A stretch of 54,299 nucleotides of DNA from Marivita geojedonensis (GTDB taxonomy: Bacteria > Pseudomonadota > Alphaproteobacteria > Rhodobacterales > Rhodobacteraceae). The stretch is from the NCBI RefSeq assembly GCF_002115805.1, contig NZ_JFKC01000026.1, positions 1 through 54,299 of the forward strand, given 5' to 3'. The notes under the pieces were generated by a model. The model was not told where the DNA came from and ran no database searches. It saw nothing but the letters and a program-made list of their open reading frames with translations. Shown here in pieces: positions 45,180 to 53,863 of this stretch (the first letter of the stretch is position 1; each line of letters opens with the position of its first letter). The translations under genes were made by a program, and so were the position numbers.

Positions 45180-45779
45180 ATGACCCAGAGCCAGACCGAT
45201 CCTGCTGCCGAGGCGGCTTTGCTTGAGGCTTATGCCGCCGGGGATGCCGCTGCGGCGCGGACTCTTGCCAGCACCTACACGCCGTTGGTCTTTGCCCATG
45301 CATTCCGTATGCTCAATGACCGTGCCGAGGCCGAAGACGTGGCGCAGGACGCGATGCTGCGGCTGTGGCGTCAGGCGCCGGGATGGGACGCACAGGGCGG
45401 CGCGTCGGTGCGGACATGGCTTTACCGGGTGACGGCGAATCTCTGCATCGATCGGCTGCGCAAAGCGCGACCAGACGGATTGCCAGAGGACCTTGAGATT
45501 GCAGATGGTGGTCTGGGAGCCGAGGAACAGATGCAGGATGAGGCACGTCGTTTGGCATTGCAGGATGCGCTGATGCAATTGCCGGATCGGCAGCGACAGG
45601 CGGTCGTGCTGCGTCATATCGAAGGTTTGGGCAACATGGAAATTGCCCAGATCATGGACATCGGGCCACGCGCGGTTGAAAGTCTGACCGCCCGCGGCAA
45701 ACGGGCACTGACTGCGCTTCTGAGCGGCCAGCGCAAAGACTTGGGGTATACAGATGACACAGTCCAGACCTCCTACTGA
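45180..45779 (+). CDS. ECF-type RNA polymerase sigma factor
   Basis: A 199-residue extracytoplasmic-function sigma-70 factor. Region 2 is at about residues 25-90 (HAFRMLNDRAEAEDVAQDAM, LRLWRQ, TWLYRVTANLCIDRLRK) and region 4 at ~130-185 (LPDRQRQAVVLRHIEGLGN, EIAQIMDIGPRAVESLTARG). No region 1.1 or 3. A small membrane protein overlaps its end by 26 bases and a CpxP-like sensor follows, the layout of a sigma/anti-sigma envelope-stress operon. Confidence 0.94.
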   Translation: MTQSQTDPAAEAALLEAYAAGDAAAARTLASTYTPLVFAHAFRMLNDRAEAEDVAQDAMLRLWRQAPGWDAQGGASVRTWLYRVTANLCIDRLRKARPDGLPEDLEIADGGLGAEEQMQDEARRLALQDALMQLPDRQRQAVVLRHIEGLGNMEIAQIMDIGPRAVESLTARGKRALTALLSGQRKDLGYTDDTVQTSY

Positions 45780-46095
45780 CGATCTGCTCGAGGCCGCGTT
45801 TGCGGACGCGCGTCACGCGGTTCCGGACCTTCCGGAGGGCCTGATGGAACGGGTTCTCTCCGACGCGATGGCCGAGATGCCGGTTACGAACAAGCAACCG
45901 CTCTGGCGGCAGGTGATCGGTACGCTTGGTGGCTGGCCTGCGATGGCAGGTCTTGCAATGACGGCCTGCGTCGGGGTCTGGGCCGGTGGCACGCTGACCG
46001 ATGATCTCATGCTGGGACTGACACCACTCGACAGCGCGGCGTTCGAAACGGGCGCAGGCCTCGGGGCGTTCGACCTCTTACTGGTGGATGGCTGA
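45754..46095 (+). CDS. Putative anti-sigma-like single-pass membrane protein
   Basis: A 113-residue protein: a soluble N-terminal part (DDLLEAAFADARHAVPDLPEGLMERV), one membrane segment (about residues 58-80, GGWPAMAGLAMTACVGVWAG) and a short periplasmic tail. It has no recognised anti-sigma domain such as ZAS or RseA. The inference comes from its overlap (26 bases) with the ECF sigma gene, its topology and its position before a periplasmic metal sensor-like gene. Family unknown. Confidence 0.62.
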   Translation: MTQSRPPTDDLLEAAFADARHAVPDLPEGLMERVLSDAMAEMPVTNKQPLWRQVIGTLGGWPAMAGLAMTACVGVWAGGTLTDDLMLGLTPLDSAAFETGAGLGAFDLLLVDG

Positions 46096-46096
46096 G

Positions 46097-46579
46097 ATGA
46101 CCGAGACACCAAAACAGAAGACACCGTTCTGGATGCGCCTGACACTGTTCCTGTCGCTGGCCGCGAACCTGCTGATCGCCGGTGCCGTGGTCGGGTTTCT
46201 GATCACCGGAGGGCCGGACAAACGGGCCGACCGGGATCGCACGGATGTCGGATCGATCTTTACAAAAGAACTGAGCGAGGAAGACCGCCGGACACTGCGG
46301 CGCGAGTTCATGTCCGGGCTTGAGCGGCAGGGCCGGGATCGGGGGGCGGTCTTGGTCGATCTGCGGGCAACGCTGGATACACTTCGCGCGACCCCGTTTG
46401 ACCCGGACGCCTTTGTCCAGGCGATGGCCGAGCAGTCTGATCGCCGGGCGCGCCGCGAGGACATGGGGCGTCAGATACTTGCGCAGCGTATTGCCTCCAT
46501 GAGCGATCGCGCCCGTGAGGCCTACGCGGATCGGATCGAAGACCGACTGGACAGGTTGGAACGCCGTATTGAGCGCTGA
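46097..46579 (+). CDS. Periplasmic heavy-metal sensor (CpxP/ZraP-like)
   Basis: A 160-residue protein with an N-terminal membrane anchor (about residues 12-36, MRLTLFLSLAANLLIAGAVV) and a periplasmic, charged, helical domain (LSEEDRRTLRREFMSGLERQGRDR ... DAFVQAMAEQSDRRARREDM) of the Metal_resist/CpxP fold. It ends DRIEDRLDRLERRIER, a coiled-coil-like tail. An ATG at 46088 overlapping the previous stop is equally possible. It closes the ECF operon; with the exported EF-hand protein it suggests a metal- or Ca-linked envelope response. Confidence 0.85.
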   Translation: MTETPKQKTPFWMRLTLFLSLAANLLIAGAVVGFLITGGPDKRADRDRTDVGSIFTKELSEEDRRTLRREFMSGLERQGRDRGAVLVDLRATLDTLRATPFDPDAFVQAMAEQSDRRARREDMGRQILAQRIASMSDRAREAYADRIEDRLDRLERRIER

Positions 46580-46582
46580 GGC

Positions 46583-47977
46583 TCAGCCGGTTCTCTGTGG
46601 CAACACGGCTTCGAAATCGCGTGCAGTGGCCATTTCGATACGGTTTCGGCCATTCCGCTTTGCAGAATACAGCGCGATATCGGCTGCACGGCACAGATCG
46701 ATGGTGGTTTTCCGCTCTGACCGGGAGGTCAGCGCGATACCAATACTGATAGTGACCCGCACATGGGTTCCCCGGTCAAGTGCCCAGGAACTGCGCGCCA
46801 CGGCGTCGCGCAGCCGCCGCGCGACGCTGCGTGCCTGACCTGCCCCCGCATCCGGCAGAACGATCAGGAATTCTTCCCCGCCGAAACGCGCGATGTAATC
46901 ACTGGTTCTCAGATTTGCGCTGAGAACCGAGGCGATATGTGCGAGAACGGCGTCCCCCGCTGCGTGGCCGTGGCTGTCGTTGATTGCCTTGAAGTGATCG
47001 ACATCCGCGATCAAAACGGCCAACGGTCGCGGATTGTCCCGAAGCAGACGGTCTGTTCTGATCAGATATTCGTCGGCGGCCTGACGGTTCTTCAGCTTGG
47101 TCAGCGCATCGGTATAGGCTTTTTCTTCCAGCTCCGACGCTGCTGCGCGGGCGCGGTCAGCGTCCTGTTTCTGTCGAGCGAGCCGCTGAATGCGCAATGC
47201 CAGTTCCTTGGACGACACGTCGGGTGGCACCAGATCGTGCGCGCCAAGGTCAAGCGGGGACACGCTGCCTGCGGATCGGTCCGTGACAAACAGGATGCGG
47301 CTGTTGCGGCTGTCGGGATGTGCCCGCAGCGCGCTCAGAAGGTCTCGTGCGGTATCGGTGGTTTCCCGTTCGACAAGAATAAAAACGTCTGTCTTTCCGT
47401 CCGGGCTCCGGCGCACCTGATCCGGCGTAAGGGTCACGAGATTGATCCCGGCTTCCTGCTCCCAGTTGTCACTATGCTTGATCCAAGTCTCCTGTCCGCC
47501 GCATTGCACAACGGCTACAGTAGTCTGCGGTCGAAATTCCGATACTGCTTCGGCAAGTCCGCGATGCGCCAGACCATCCGGGGTTGAACGCGTTTCCACC
47601 GCATCATGTTTGATCCGCATGAAGTTGCGCAGCCTTGCCTTCAGGTCTGCAGCATCTGAGTGCTGGTCGATGACATCATGCGCGCCTGCGATGAGCGCGC
47701 TGACCCGAGCAGAGTGATTTTCGTGCGCAACCGCCACCATGATCGTGGTCAGCTGCGTTTTCCGATTGGCCCGCAAGACCTTGCACATCTGGCGCAGACG
47801 GAGCCCAGGCAGATCGTCGGCCACGATCAACACGTCAGGCGGGGCGGCCTGGATGCGATTCAGACCCTCTTGGAGATTATCTGCCACCTCGACCTCATAT
47901 GCCGCCGTATCGAGTTGCGCGCGCAGGCGGATCCGGCGGTTGGTAAGAGCATCGATGATCAGGACATGACCGGACAC
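46583..47977 (-). CDS. PleD-like response regulator with degenerate receivers and GGDEF cyclase
   Basis: A 464-residue protein with two receiver-like domains (~1-120 and ~155-270) and a C-terminal GGDEF domain (~290-460). The cyclase looks active: GGEEF at 366-370 and an RxxD product-inhibition site (RTSD, 357-360). Receiver 1 appears degenerate: the phosphoacceptor position of PleD (Asp53) is Ala53 in LIVADDLPG, and the N-terminal acidic pair is IDA rather than DD. Receiver 2 is also divergent. Makes c-di-GMP, but probably not through classical phosphorylation. Divergent from DUF3572. Confidence 0.88.
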   Translation of the reverse strand: MSGHVLIIDALTNRRIRLRAQLDTAAYEVEVADNLQEGLNRIQAAPPDVLIVADDLPGLRLRQMCKVLRANRKTQLTTIMVAVAHENHSARVSALIAGAHDVIDQHSDAADLKARLRNFMRIKHDAVETRSTPDGLAHRGLAEAVSEFRPQTTVAVVQCGGQETWIKHSDNWEQEAGINLVTLTPDQVRRSPDGKTDVFILVERETTDTARDLLSALRAHPDSRNSRILFVTDRSAGSVSPLDLGAHDLVPPDVSSKELALRIQRLARQKQDADRARAAASELEEKAYTDALTKLKNRQAADEYLIRTDRLLRDNPRPLAVLIADVDHFKAINDSHGHAAGDAVLAHIASVLSANLRTSDYIARFGGEEFLIVLPDAGAGQARSVARRLRDAVARSSWALDRGTHVRVTISIGIALTSRSERKTTIDLCRAADIALYSAKRNGRNRIEMATARDFEAVLPQRTG

Positions 47978-48067
47978 GAGGACTCCGCATTTGGGCGTGC
48001 GTTAAGGCTTTGCTCACCAATTCATTGCCGCTATTTGGTTAAGAAAGGGTTTGGGAAATATTAAAAA

Positions 48068-48352
48068 ATGGCGCTTTCTCGGGATGCGGCAGAGCAGCTT
48101 GCGCTCAGGGCGATTGCCTGGCTGGCGGCGAATGACGAACTTTTGCCGGTGTTCATGGGATCGACCGGTGCCGATGAAGCGGCGTTTCGTGAGGGACTGG
48201 AAGCCCCGGAATTCCAAGCGTCCGTGCTGGATTTTCTCATGATGGACGACGCGTGGGTAATTGCATTCTGTGACAGTGAGGCCATCCCATATGACCGGAT
48301 GATGCAGGCGCGTGCGGCATTGCCCGGAGGCGCACAGGTGCACTGGACATGA
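48068..48352 (+). CDS. DUF3572 family protein
   Basis: A 94-residue protein matching DUF3572: ALRAIAWLAANDELLPVFM, STGADEAAFREGLEAPEF, and the DFLMMDDAWVIAFCD core followed by a RAALPGG tail. Its position divergent from a PleD-like gene is usual in alphaproteobacteria. It overlaps the HAD hydrolase gene by four bases (ATGA). Function unknown. Confidence 0.9.
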   Translation: MALSRDAAEQLALRAIAWLAANDELLPVFMGSTGADEAAFREGLEAPEFQASVLDFLMMDDAWVIAFCDSEAIPYDRMMQARAALPGGAQVHWT

Positions 48353-49050
48353 CCCGCCGGGACATTGGCGCACTTCTGTTCGACAAGGACGGAACTCTTT
48401 TCGACTTTGCTGCGACCTGGGAAGCATGGGCCGTGCGGCTGCTGGCCAAGCTCTCTGAAGGCGATGCGGCACGGGCCGGGTTTCTTGGAAACCTCATAGG
48501 ATTCGATGTGGATCGGGGGAAATTCGAAGCGGACAGCTTTGTGATTGCTGGCACGCCGGATGAGCTGGTCGATGTGCTGTCGCCTGAATTTCCATTTCTG
48601 TCGCGAACCGACCTGTTCACGATGATCAACGAGGAAGCGGCCAATGCCCCGATGGCCGAGGCTGTGCCGCTTGCACCGCTTCTGCAACGCTTCGCGGTGC
48701 AGGGTTTGTTTCTGGGGGTCGCAACAAACGATGCCGAACGTCCGGCGCTTGCCCATCTTGATGCTGCCGGTGTGCGCGGGCATTTCCACTTCATCGCGGG
48801 CTCTGACAGCGGCTTTGGGGCAAAGCCCGCGCCCGGACAGTTGCACGCGTTTTGCAACGCGGTTGGCGTCGCACCCGGCAGGGCAGTTATGGTCGGCGAC
48901 AGCACACATGACCTGATCGCCGGACGTGCCGCTGGCATGTGGACCGTTGCTGTCCTGACGGGAATGGCGCAAGCGGACCAACTGGAGCCGCACGCCGATG
49001 TGGTTCTGCCCGATATCGGGCATCTGCCGGGCTGGCTTGGTTTACCCTGA
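48349..49050 (+). CDS. HAD family hydrolase (phosphoglycolate phosphatase-like)
   Basis: A 233-residue HAD phosphatase. Motif I is LFDKDGTLFDF (residues ~9-19), a helical cap follows, motif II is at GVATND (~120), motif III Lys is in FGAKPAPG, and motif IV is GDSTHDLIAGRAAG. Related enzymes act on 2-phosphoglycolate or similar small phosphoesters. The stop of the overlapping DUF3572 gene and this ATG share ATGA, so they are co-translated. Confidence 0.9.
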   Translation: MTRRDIGALLFDKDGTLFDFAATWEAWAVRLLAKLSEGDAARAGFLGNLIGFDVDRGKFEADSFVIAGTPDELVDVLSPEFPFLSRTDLFTMINEEAANAPMAEAVPLAPLLQRFAVQGLFLGVATNDAERPALAHLDAAGVRGHFHFIAGSDSGFGAKPAPGQLHAFCNAVGVAPGRAVMVGDSTHDLIAGRAAGMWTVAVLTGMAQADQLEPHADVVLPDIGHLPGWLGLP

Positions 49051-49150
49051 TCCCTACAACTCGTTCCAAAAGCGACCGGGTGGGTCGTGTTCCGACAGGA
49101 AGACTGGCGTCGGCGGTGCCTTTGTAGCGGGATAACGCAGGAGGTTCCGC

Positions 49151-50710
49151 ATGAACGAGGTTTCTACACGCAGGAAGCGCGGTGGCGGTCGGGCTGGTCA
49201 TGCGACCAGACGCGGAACGGCCGCGATCGAACAGTTGCCGTGGATCCTGCCGGTCAATATCGACCGACCGACCGAACCTCTGACCGAGGAAGGTGTGGCG
49301 CGGATCCACGACACCGCAATGGTGATCCTGGAAGAGCTGGGTATCGAATTTCTCAACCCCGAAGCCGTCCGGATTCTGGGTGAGGCGGGGTGCCGGGTCT
49401 CGGGCGAGAACGTGCGTATGGACCGAGAGATGGTCATGGAATACGTGCGAAAGGCACCATCGTCGTTCACGATGACTCCGCGCAACCCCGAACGACAGAT
49501 CACGATGGGCAGCAACCACATTCTGTTCGGGAACGTGTCCTCGCCGCCCAGCTACTGGGACCTTGAGATTGGGCGCAAGGTCAGCGGGACGCGCGAGATG
49601 TGCCAGAACCTCCTGAAACTGACGCAGTATTTCAACTGTATCCATTTCGCGGGCGGTTATCCGGTTGAGCCGGTCGATCTGCATGCCAGCATCCGGCACC
49701 TTGATGTGCTCTACGATAAGCTGACGCTGACCGACAAGGTGCCGCATGCCTATTCGCTCGGGAAAGAGCGGGTTGAGGACGTGATGGAGATGGTGCGGAT
49801 TGCAGCGCAGTTGAGCGATGCGGAATTCGAAGCCAGCCCGCGCATGTATACCAACATCAATTCCACCTCACCGCTCAAGCACGATTACCCGATGCTGGAC
49901 GGCTGGATGCGCTGTGCCGCGCGCAATCAGGGCTGCATCGTGACGCCGTTCACCCTTGCCGGGGCCATGGCTCCGGTCACGATGGCAGGTGCCGTTGCTC
50001 AATCCTTGGCCGAAGGGCTGAGTGCCATCGTGCTGGCGCAGATCATCCGCCCCGGCGCGCCCTGCGCCATAGGCACCTTCACGTCAAACGTCGACATGAA
50101 GTCCGGCGCACCGGCCTTCGGCACCCCTGAATACATGCGGGCCACGCAGATGACCGGTCAGATGGCGCGATATTATGGTCTGCCGATGCGGTCCTCGGGC
50201 GTTTGTGCTGCAAACGTGCCGGACGGGCAGGCGATGTGGGAGACGGAGCACAGCCTCTGGGCGGCAATCCAATCCGGGACGAACATGGTGTACCACGCCG
50301 CCGGATGGCTGGAAGGCGGGCTTATCGCCAGTCCTGAGAAATTCGTCATGGACTGCGAGGTGCTGCAGCAGCTGATCCGCTACATGGACCCCGCGATCTG
50401 TGACGTGAGTGACGACGGGCTCGGCTTGGAAGCGATCCGGGAGGTCGGCAGCAGCGGCCATTTCTTCGGCACCAAACACACGCAGGAACGCTACACGACT
50501 GCATTTTATCAGCCGTTTCTGTCGGATTGGAAAAACTACGAGGCGTGGGAGGCGGCCGGAAGCATCTGGACGGCAGAACGGGCACATCACGTCTACAAAG
50601 CGATCCTGGAGGATTTCGAAGCGCCGCCCATGGAAGAGTCGGTGCGCGAGGAACTCGCAGCCTTTGTCGAACGCCGGAAATCGGAAGGCGGAGCACCGAC
50701 CGATTTTTGA
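49151..50710 (+). CDS. MttB family methyltransferase without pyrrolysine
   Basis: A 519-residue member of the trimethylamine methyltransferase (MttB) superfamily. Conserved blocks include LTEEGVARIHDTAMVILEELGIEF (short: AMVILEELGIEF), PSSFTMTPRNPERQI, FTLAGAMAPVTMAGAVAQSLAEG and AAGWLEGGLIASPEKFVMD. The frame is open throughout, with no in-frame TAG at the pyrrolysine site, so it belongs to the non-Pyl branch, some members of which demethylate glycine betaine or related quaternary amines with a corrinoid protein. No corrinoid protein or other C1 gene lies nearby. Likely monocistronic. Confidence 0.9.
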   Translation: MNEVSTRRKRGGGRAGHATRRGTAAIEQLPWILPVNIDRPTEPLTEEGVARIHDTAMVILEELGIEFLNPEAVRILGEAGCRVSGENVRMDREMVMEYVRKAPSSFTMTPRNPERQITMGSNHILFGNVSSPPSYWDLEIGRKVSGTREMCQNLLKLTQYFNCIHFAGGYPVEPVDLHASIRHLDVLYDKLTLTDKVPHAYSLGKERVEDVMEMVRIAAQLSDAEFEASPRMYTNINSTSPLKHDYPMLDGWMRCAARNQGCIVTPFTLAGAMAPVTMAGAVAQSLAEGLSAIVLAQIIRPGAPCAIGTFTSNVDMKSGAPAFGTPEYMRATQMTGQMARYYGLPMRSSGVCAANVPDGQAMWETEHSLWAAIQSGTNMVYHAAGWLEGGLIASPEKFVMDCEVLQQLIRYMDPAICDVSDDGLGLEAIREVGSSGHFFGTKHTQERYTTAFYQPFLSDWKNYEAWEAAGSIWTAERAHHVYKAILEDFEAPPMEESVREELAAFVERRKSEGGAPTDF

Positions 50711-50778
50711 TCCGGTCCGTGTTTGTGGTTTCTTAAGGCCGAGCTGTCAGTCTGCGCCACGGATCAGGGGCGCGACTC

Positions 50779-51378
50779 ATGCATGGATTGATCTTCAGGA
50801 CGATACAGGCCTTCGTCACGGACAGTTTCGGGTCTGATTACTGGTCTCGCGTGATCGTGAGGTCGGGCGTGGATGTTCCATCCTTCGAAGCGATGCTGCA
50901 ATACGAACCAGCGCATCTGTGTGCGCTGCTCTCTGCCTGTGCGGAAGAATTGGATCGGTCGCAGGACGTCATTCTCGAGGACATTGGGGCCTATCTGATC
51001 ACCCATCAGAAACACGCCTCCATCCGCAGGTTGATGCGGTTCGGCGGGGATAGCTTTCCCGAATTGCTTCATTCTCTTGATGAACTGCCGGGGCGAACGA
51101 GGCTGGCCGTGTCGGGGCTGGATCTGCCGCAAATCCGGGTCCGTGAACCGATACTGCACCAGTATACAATCGATTGTGTCGGTCCACCCGCTGGCTTTGG
51201 CCATGTGCTTGTCGGCTTGCTGCGGGCCTTGGCCGACGACTATGGAACGCTTGCGGTACTGACCCACGTGGGAAGGCGTGATGAGGCCGAAGTGATCGAG
51301 GTTTCGATCGTAGATACCGGGTTCGCAGAGGATCGGGGGTTCTCACTGTCCGACGCGGCCGAGGCAACGGTCCAATGA
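50779..51378 (+). CDS. H-NOX-like (haem NO-binding family) protein lacking the haem-ligand His
   Basis: A 199-residue cytoplasmic protein with the H-NOX frame: N-terminal MHGLIFRTIQAFVTDSFG, LEDIGAYLI, a central RLMRFGGDSFPELLHSLDEL, and C-terminal FGHVLVGLLRALADDYG. By alignment to classical H-NOX motifs, the proximal haem His of the 'LH..V' segment is Pro104 (in DELPGRTR) and the YxSxR haem-propionate motif is Y129-T-I-D-C133. It is therefore unlikely to bind haem canonically; a His at 98 is six residues away. Its stop overlaps the next gene's ATG, coupling it to an HNOBA-GGDEF cyclase. Confidence 0.82.
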   Translation: MHGLIFRTIQAFVTDSFGSDYWSRVIVRSGVDVPSFEAMLQYEPAHLCALLSACAEELDRSQDVILEDIGAYLITHQKHASIRRLMRFGGDSFPELLHSLDELPGRTRLAVSGLDLPQIRVREPILHQYTIDCVGPPAGFGHVLVGLLRALADDYGTLAVLTHVGRRDEAEVIEVSIVDTGFAEDRGFSLSDAAEATVQ

Positions 51379-52361
51379 TCGGATCGTTGGAACTGCTTGC
51401 CAGTCTACGGCCGCTGCACATTTGCATCGGCAAGACAGGTCACATTACCCAGTCCGGTCGCAGCATCGCCAAACTGGGTTCCGGCAATCTGGTGGGGCAA
51501 CGCTTTCTTGAAGTCTTTGAAGTGCAACGGCCCTCGCGCCCCTCGGATATGACGGGGCTCAGGCAATTGTCCGATCAGGTGATCCGTCTGCGCTTTCGGG
51601 CTGAACCGGATCTGGCGTTGCGCGCGCTCGTTCTGGATGATCGGTCAGGGGGGCTCATTCTTGATATTTCCTTCGGGATCGCTGTGGTTTCAGCGGTTCG
51701 GCGCTTTGGGCTGACGGCAAAGGATTTCGCGGCAAGCGATCTTGCGGTAGAACTCCTGTTTCTGCAGGAAGCCAAATCAACCGCGATGGCGGCGTCCTTC
51801 AACCTGAATACGCGGCTGAACGGCGCGCGGCTCGCGGCCGAAACCGAAGCGTTGACCGATGGCTTGACCGGCTTGCACAACCGTCGTGCACTTGACGGCG
51901 CCCTCATGCGTCTTGGTCAGTCCGAAACGGATTTCGCGGTTCTGCACATGGACCTCGACCGCTTCAAAACGGTCAATGACACGCTGGGCCATGCCACCGG
52001 AGATACTGTCTTGAAACAGGTGGCCGACGTCATGCGCGCACAGACCCGACAGAATGATCTGCTTGTGCGCATGGGTGGGGATGAGTTTGTCATCATTTGC
52101 CCCGGCCTCACCGATCACCTGCGATTGGCAGGCCTGTCTGACGCGTTGATCTCCGGGGTGTCGGACCCGACCCTGACCGAACGGCAGGGCGCGCAGATCG
52201 GCGCAAGCATCGGGATCGCGATCTCGGCTTCGGGACTCGAACCTGCCACGATCATAGACCGCGCCGATATTGCACTGTACGCGGCCAAAAGGGCAGGGCG
52301 CGGATGCCACCGGGTCTGGACGCCTGACATGGGCACATCACTTTCAGAATTGGATGCTTAA
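51375..52361 (+). CDS. HNOBA-type sensor diguanylate cyclase (GGDEF)
   Basis: A 328-residue protein. The N-terminal ~120 residues look like the HNOBA (haem NO-binding associated) PAS-like domain found as H-NOX partner (LRPLHICIGKTGHITQSGRS, LVGQRFLEVFEVQRPSRP), then a helical linker (~120-160) and a GGDEF domain with intact active site GGDEF (234-238) and RxxD inhibition site (RQND, 225-228). It should make c-di-GMP under control of the H-NOX-like protein encoded directly upstream with ATGA overlap. Confidence 0.9.
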   Translation: MIGSLELLASLRPLHICIGKTGHITQSGRSIAKLGSGNLVGQRFLEVFEVQRPSRPSDMTGLRQLSDQVIRLRFRAEPDLALRALVLDDRSGGLILDISFGIAVVSAVRRFGLTAKDFAASDLAVELLFLQEAKSTAMAASFNLNTRLNGARLAAETEALTDGLTGLHNRRALDGALMRLGQSETDFAVLHMDLDRFKTVNDTLGHATGDTVLKQVADVMRAQTRQNDLLVRMGGDEFVIICPGLTDHLRLAGLSDALISGVSDPTLTERQGAQIGASIGIAISASGLEPATIIDRADIALYAAKRAGRGCHRVWTPDMGTSLSELDA

Positions 52362-52431
52362 TCACGCCAGCGGGTCAGCAGCGAACGGCATCGCACTTGA
52401 ATAGTCCTGATGCGTTGCGCAGAGTTGCGGC

Positions 52432-53799
52432 ATGACTTTCATCTTTCGTTTTATTTCCTGCTTCACACTCTGCCTTCTGCTTTGGAGTGCATCGCCTGCA
52501 CTCGCTCAAAGCACTGATCAGCCAACCGGCACAATCACGGTGGATGACAGCGATGAGCAGGACGCCGCCATCGCCCGACGCATCCGCGAAATCCTGACCG
52601 AACTCGATGGCTACGAGGATGTCACCGTCACCGTCAGTTCCGGCATCGTAACCCTGAGGGGCACCGCCATCGACGGTCCGGCCGTCAATCGCCTCAACGA
52701 AATCGCGGGCCGCGTCGAAGGCGTGGTGACCATCGAAAACCAGGTGCAGGAAACCACCGACGTCGCCCGACGCCTCGACCCGGCAATCGAACGGTTCCGC
52801 GCCCGGACCGAGCAGTTCATCAACTACCTGCCACTGGCCGGCGTTGCATTGGCTGCCTTTGCCCTTGTGGTAACGGTTGGTTTCCTGATTGCCCGGCTGC
52901 AGCGCCCTTGGAACAGGCTCGCGCCGAATGCGTTCATCGCGGACATCTACCGACAGGTCATCCGCATCATATTCATTCTCGGCGGGCTTGTGATCGCGCT
53001 CGATATCCTCGGCGCGACGGCGCTTCTGTCGACCATTCTCGGCGCTGCCGGGATCATCGGTCTCGCCATCGGCTTTGCCGTTCGGGACACTGTCGAAAAC
53101 TTCATCGCGTCGATCATGCTGTCGATTCGCCAGCCATTCCGCCCGAACGATCAGGTCGAGATCGAGGGCGATATCGGCAAGGTCATACGCCTGACAAGCC
53201 GCGCTACGATCCTTCTCAGTTTTGACGGCAATCACATCCGGATTCCCAATGCGACGGTCTTCAAGAGCCGCATCGTCAATTACACGCGCAACGATGAGCG
53301 CCGCTTTGTCATCGACCTCGGCGTGGCCTACGACACCGATCTCGCCCGCGCGCAGGAGCTTGCGCTGCAGACCGTGTCTTCGCTTCCATTCGTCATCGAC
53401 GAACCTGCCCCGGCGGTCTGGATCGAACAATTGGGCGACAGCGCAGTGATCCTTCAGGTTGCCGGATGGATCAGACAACACGAAACCAGCTATCTCAAAG
53501 CCCGAAGCGAGGCGTGGCGCCTGTGCATGGCGGCCTTCGACCATGCGGGAATCATCATGCCGGAAACGACCCTGCGCGTTCTTGGTGTTGGCGAAGCCCC
53601 GTCCGCCGCATCCCTTGTGCCACACCCGGAACCAGTAACCACACCCGTGCCATCGAATGCCGAAGCAGTTGCGGCGGCCACGGCATCGGTCGGCGATGTG
53701 GACGCGGCAATGGACAAGGAGCTTGACCGGATTGTCGCGTCTGAACGGGCGGAAAAACAGGGCGATGATCTGTTGAAAAAAGACGCTCCGGAAGAGTAG
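52432..53799 (+). CDS. BON-domain MscS-family mechanosensitive channel
   Basis: A 455-residue protein. A signal peptide (residues 1-25, ending ALAQ) precedes a periplasmic BON domain (~45-115, ILTELDGYEDVTVTVSSGIVTLRG outline), then membrane helices from ~132. The pore helix TM3 is ILGAAGIIGLAIGFAVRDT (about 200-218), followed by the MscS beta domain (RPNDQVEIEGDIGKVI, FDGNHIRIPNATVF). The C-terminus is an Ala/Glu-rich cytoplasmic tail. Acts as a tension-gated safety valve; the BON domain may contact lipid or the cell wall. This is the second mechanosensitive channel in the window. Confidence 0.9.
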   Translation: MTFIFRFISCFTLCLLLWSASPALAQSTDQPTGTITVDDSDEQDAAIARRIREILTELDGYEDVTVTVSSGIVTLRGTAIDGPAVNRLNEIAGRVEGVVTIENQVQETTDVARRLDPAIERFRARTEQFINYLPLAGVALAAFALVVTVGFLIARLQRPWNRLAPNAFIADIYRQVIRIIFILGGLVIALDILGATALLSTILGAAGIIGLAIGFAVRDTVENFIASIMLSIRQPFRPNDQVEIEGDIGKVIRLTSRATILLSFDGNHIRIPNATVFKSRIVNYTRNDERRFVIDLGVAYDTDLARAQELALQTVSSLPFVIDEPAPAVWIEQLGDSAVILQVAGWIRQHETSYLKARSEAWRLCMAAFDHAGIIMPETTLRVLGVGEAPSAASLVPHPEPVTTPVPSNAEAVAAATASVGDVDAAMDKELDRIVASERAEKQGDDLLKKDAPEE

Positions 53800-53863
53800 T
53801 CAATTTTTCCGTTTCCGGGGTCTTGATCCCGCCCCCTTAGCGGCGTAAGTAGCGCCGCACGGT

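Noticed and set aside
49151-50710. Possible pyrrolysine-encoding TAG in the MttB homologue
   Set aside because: The frame is uninterrupted for 519 codons, so no in-frame amber codon exists.
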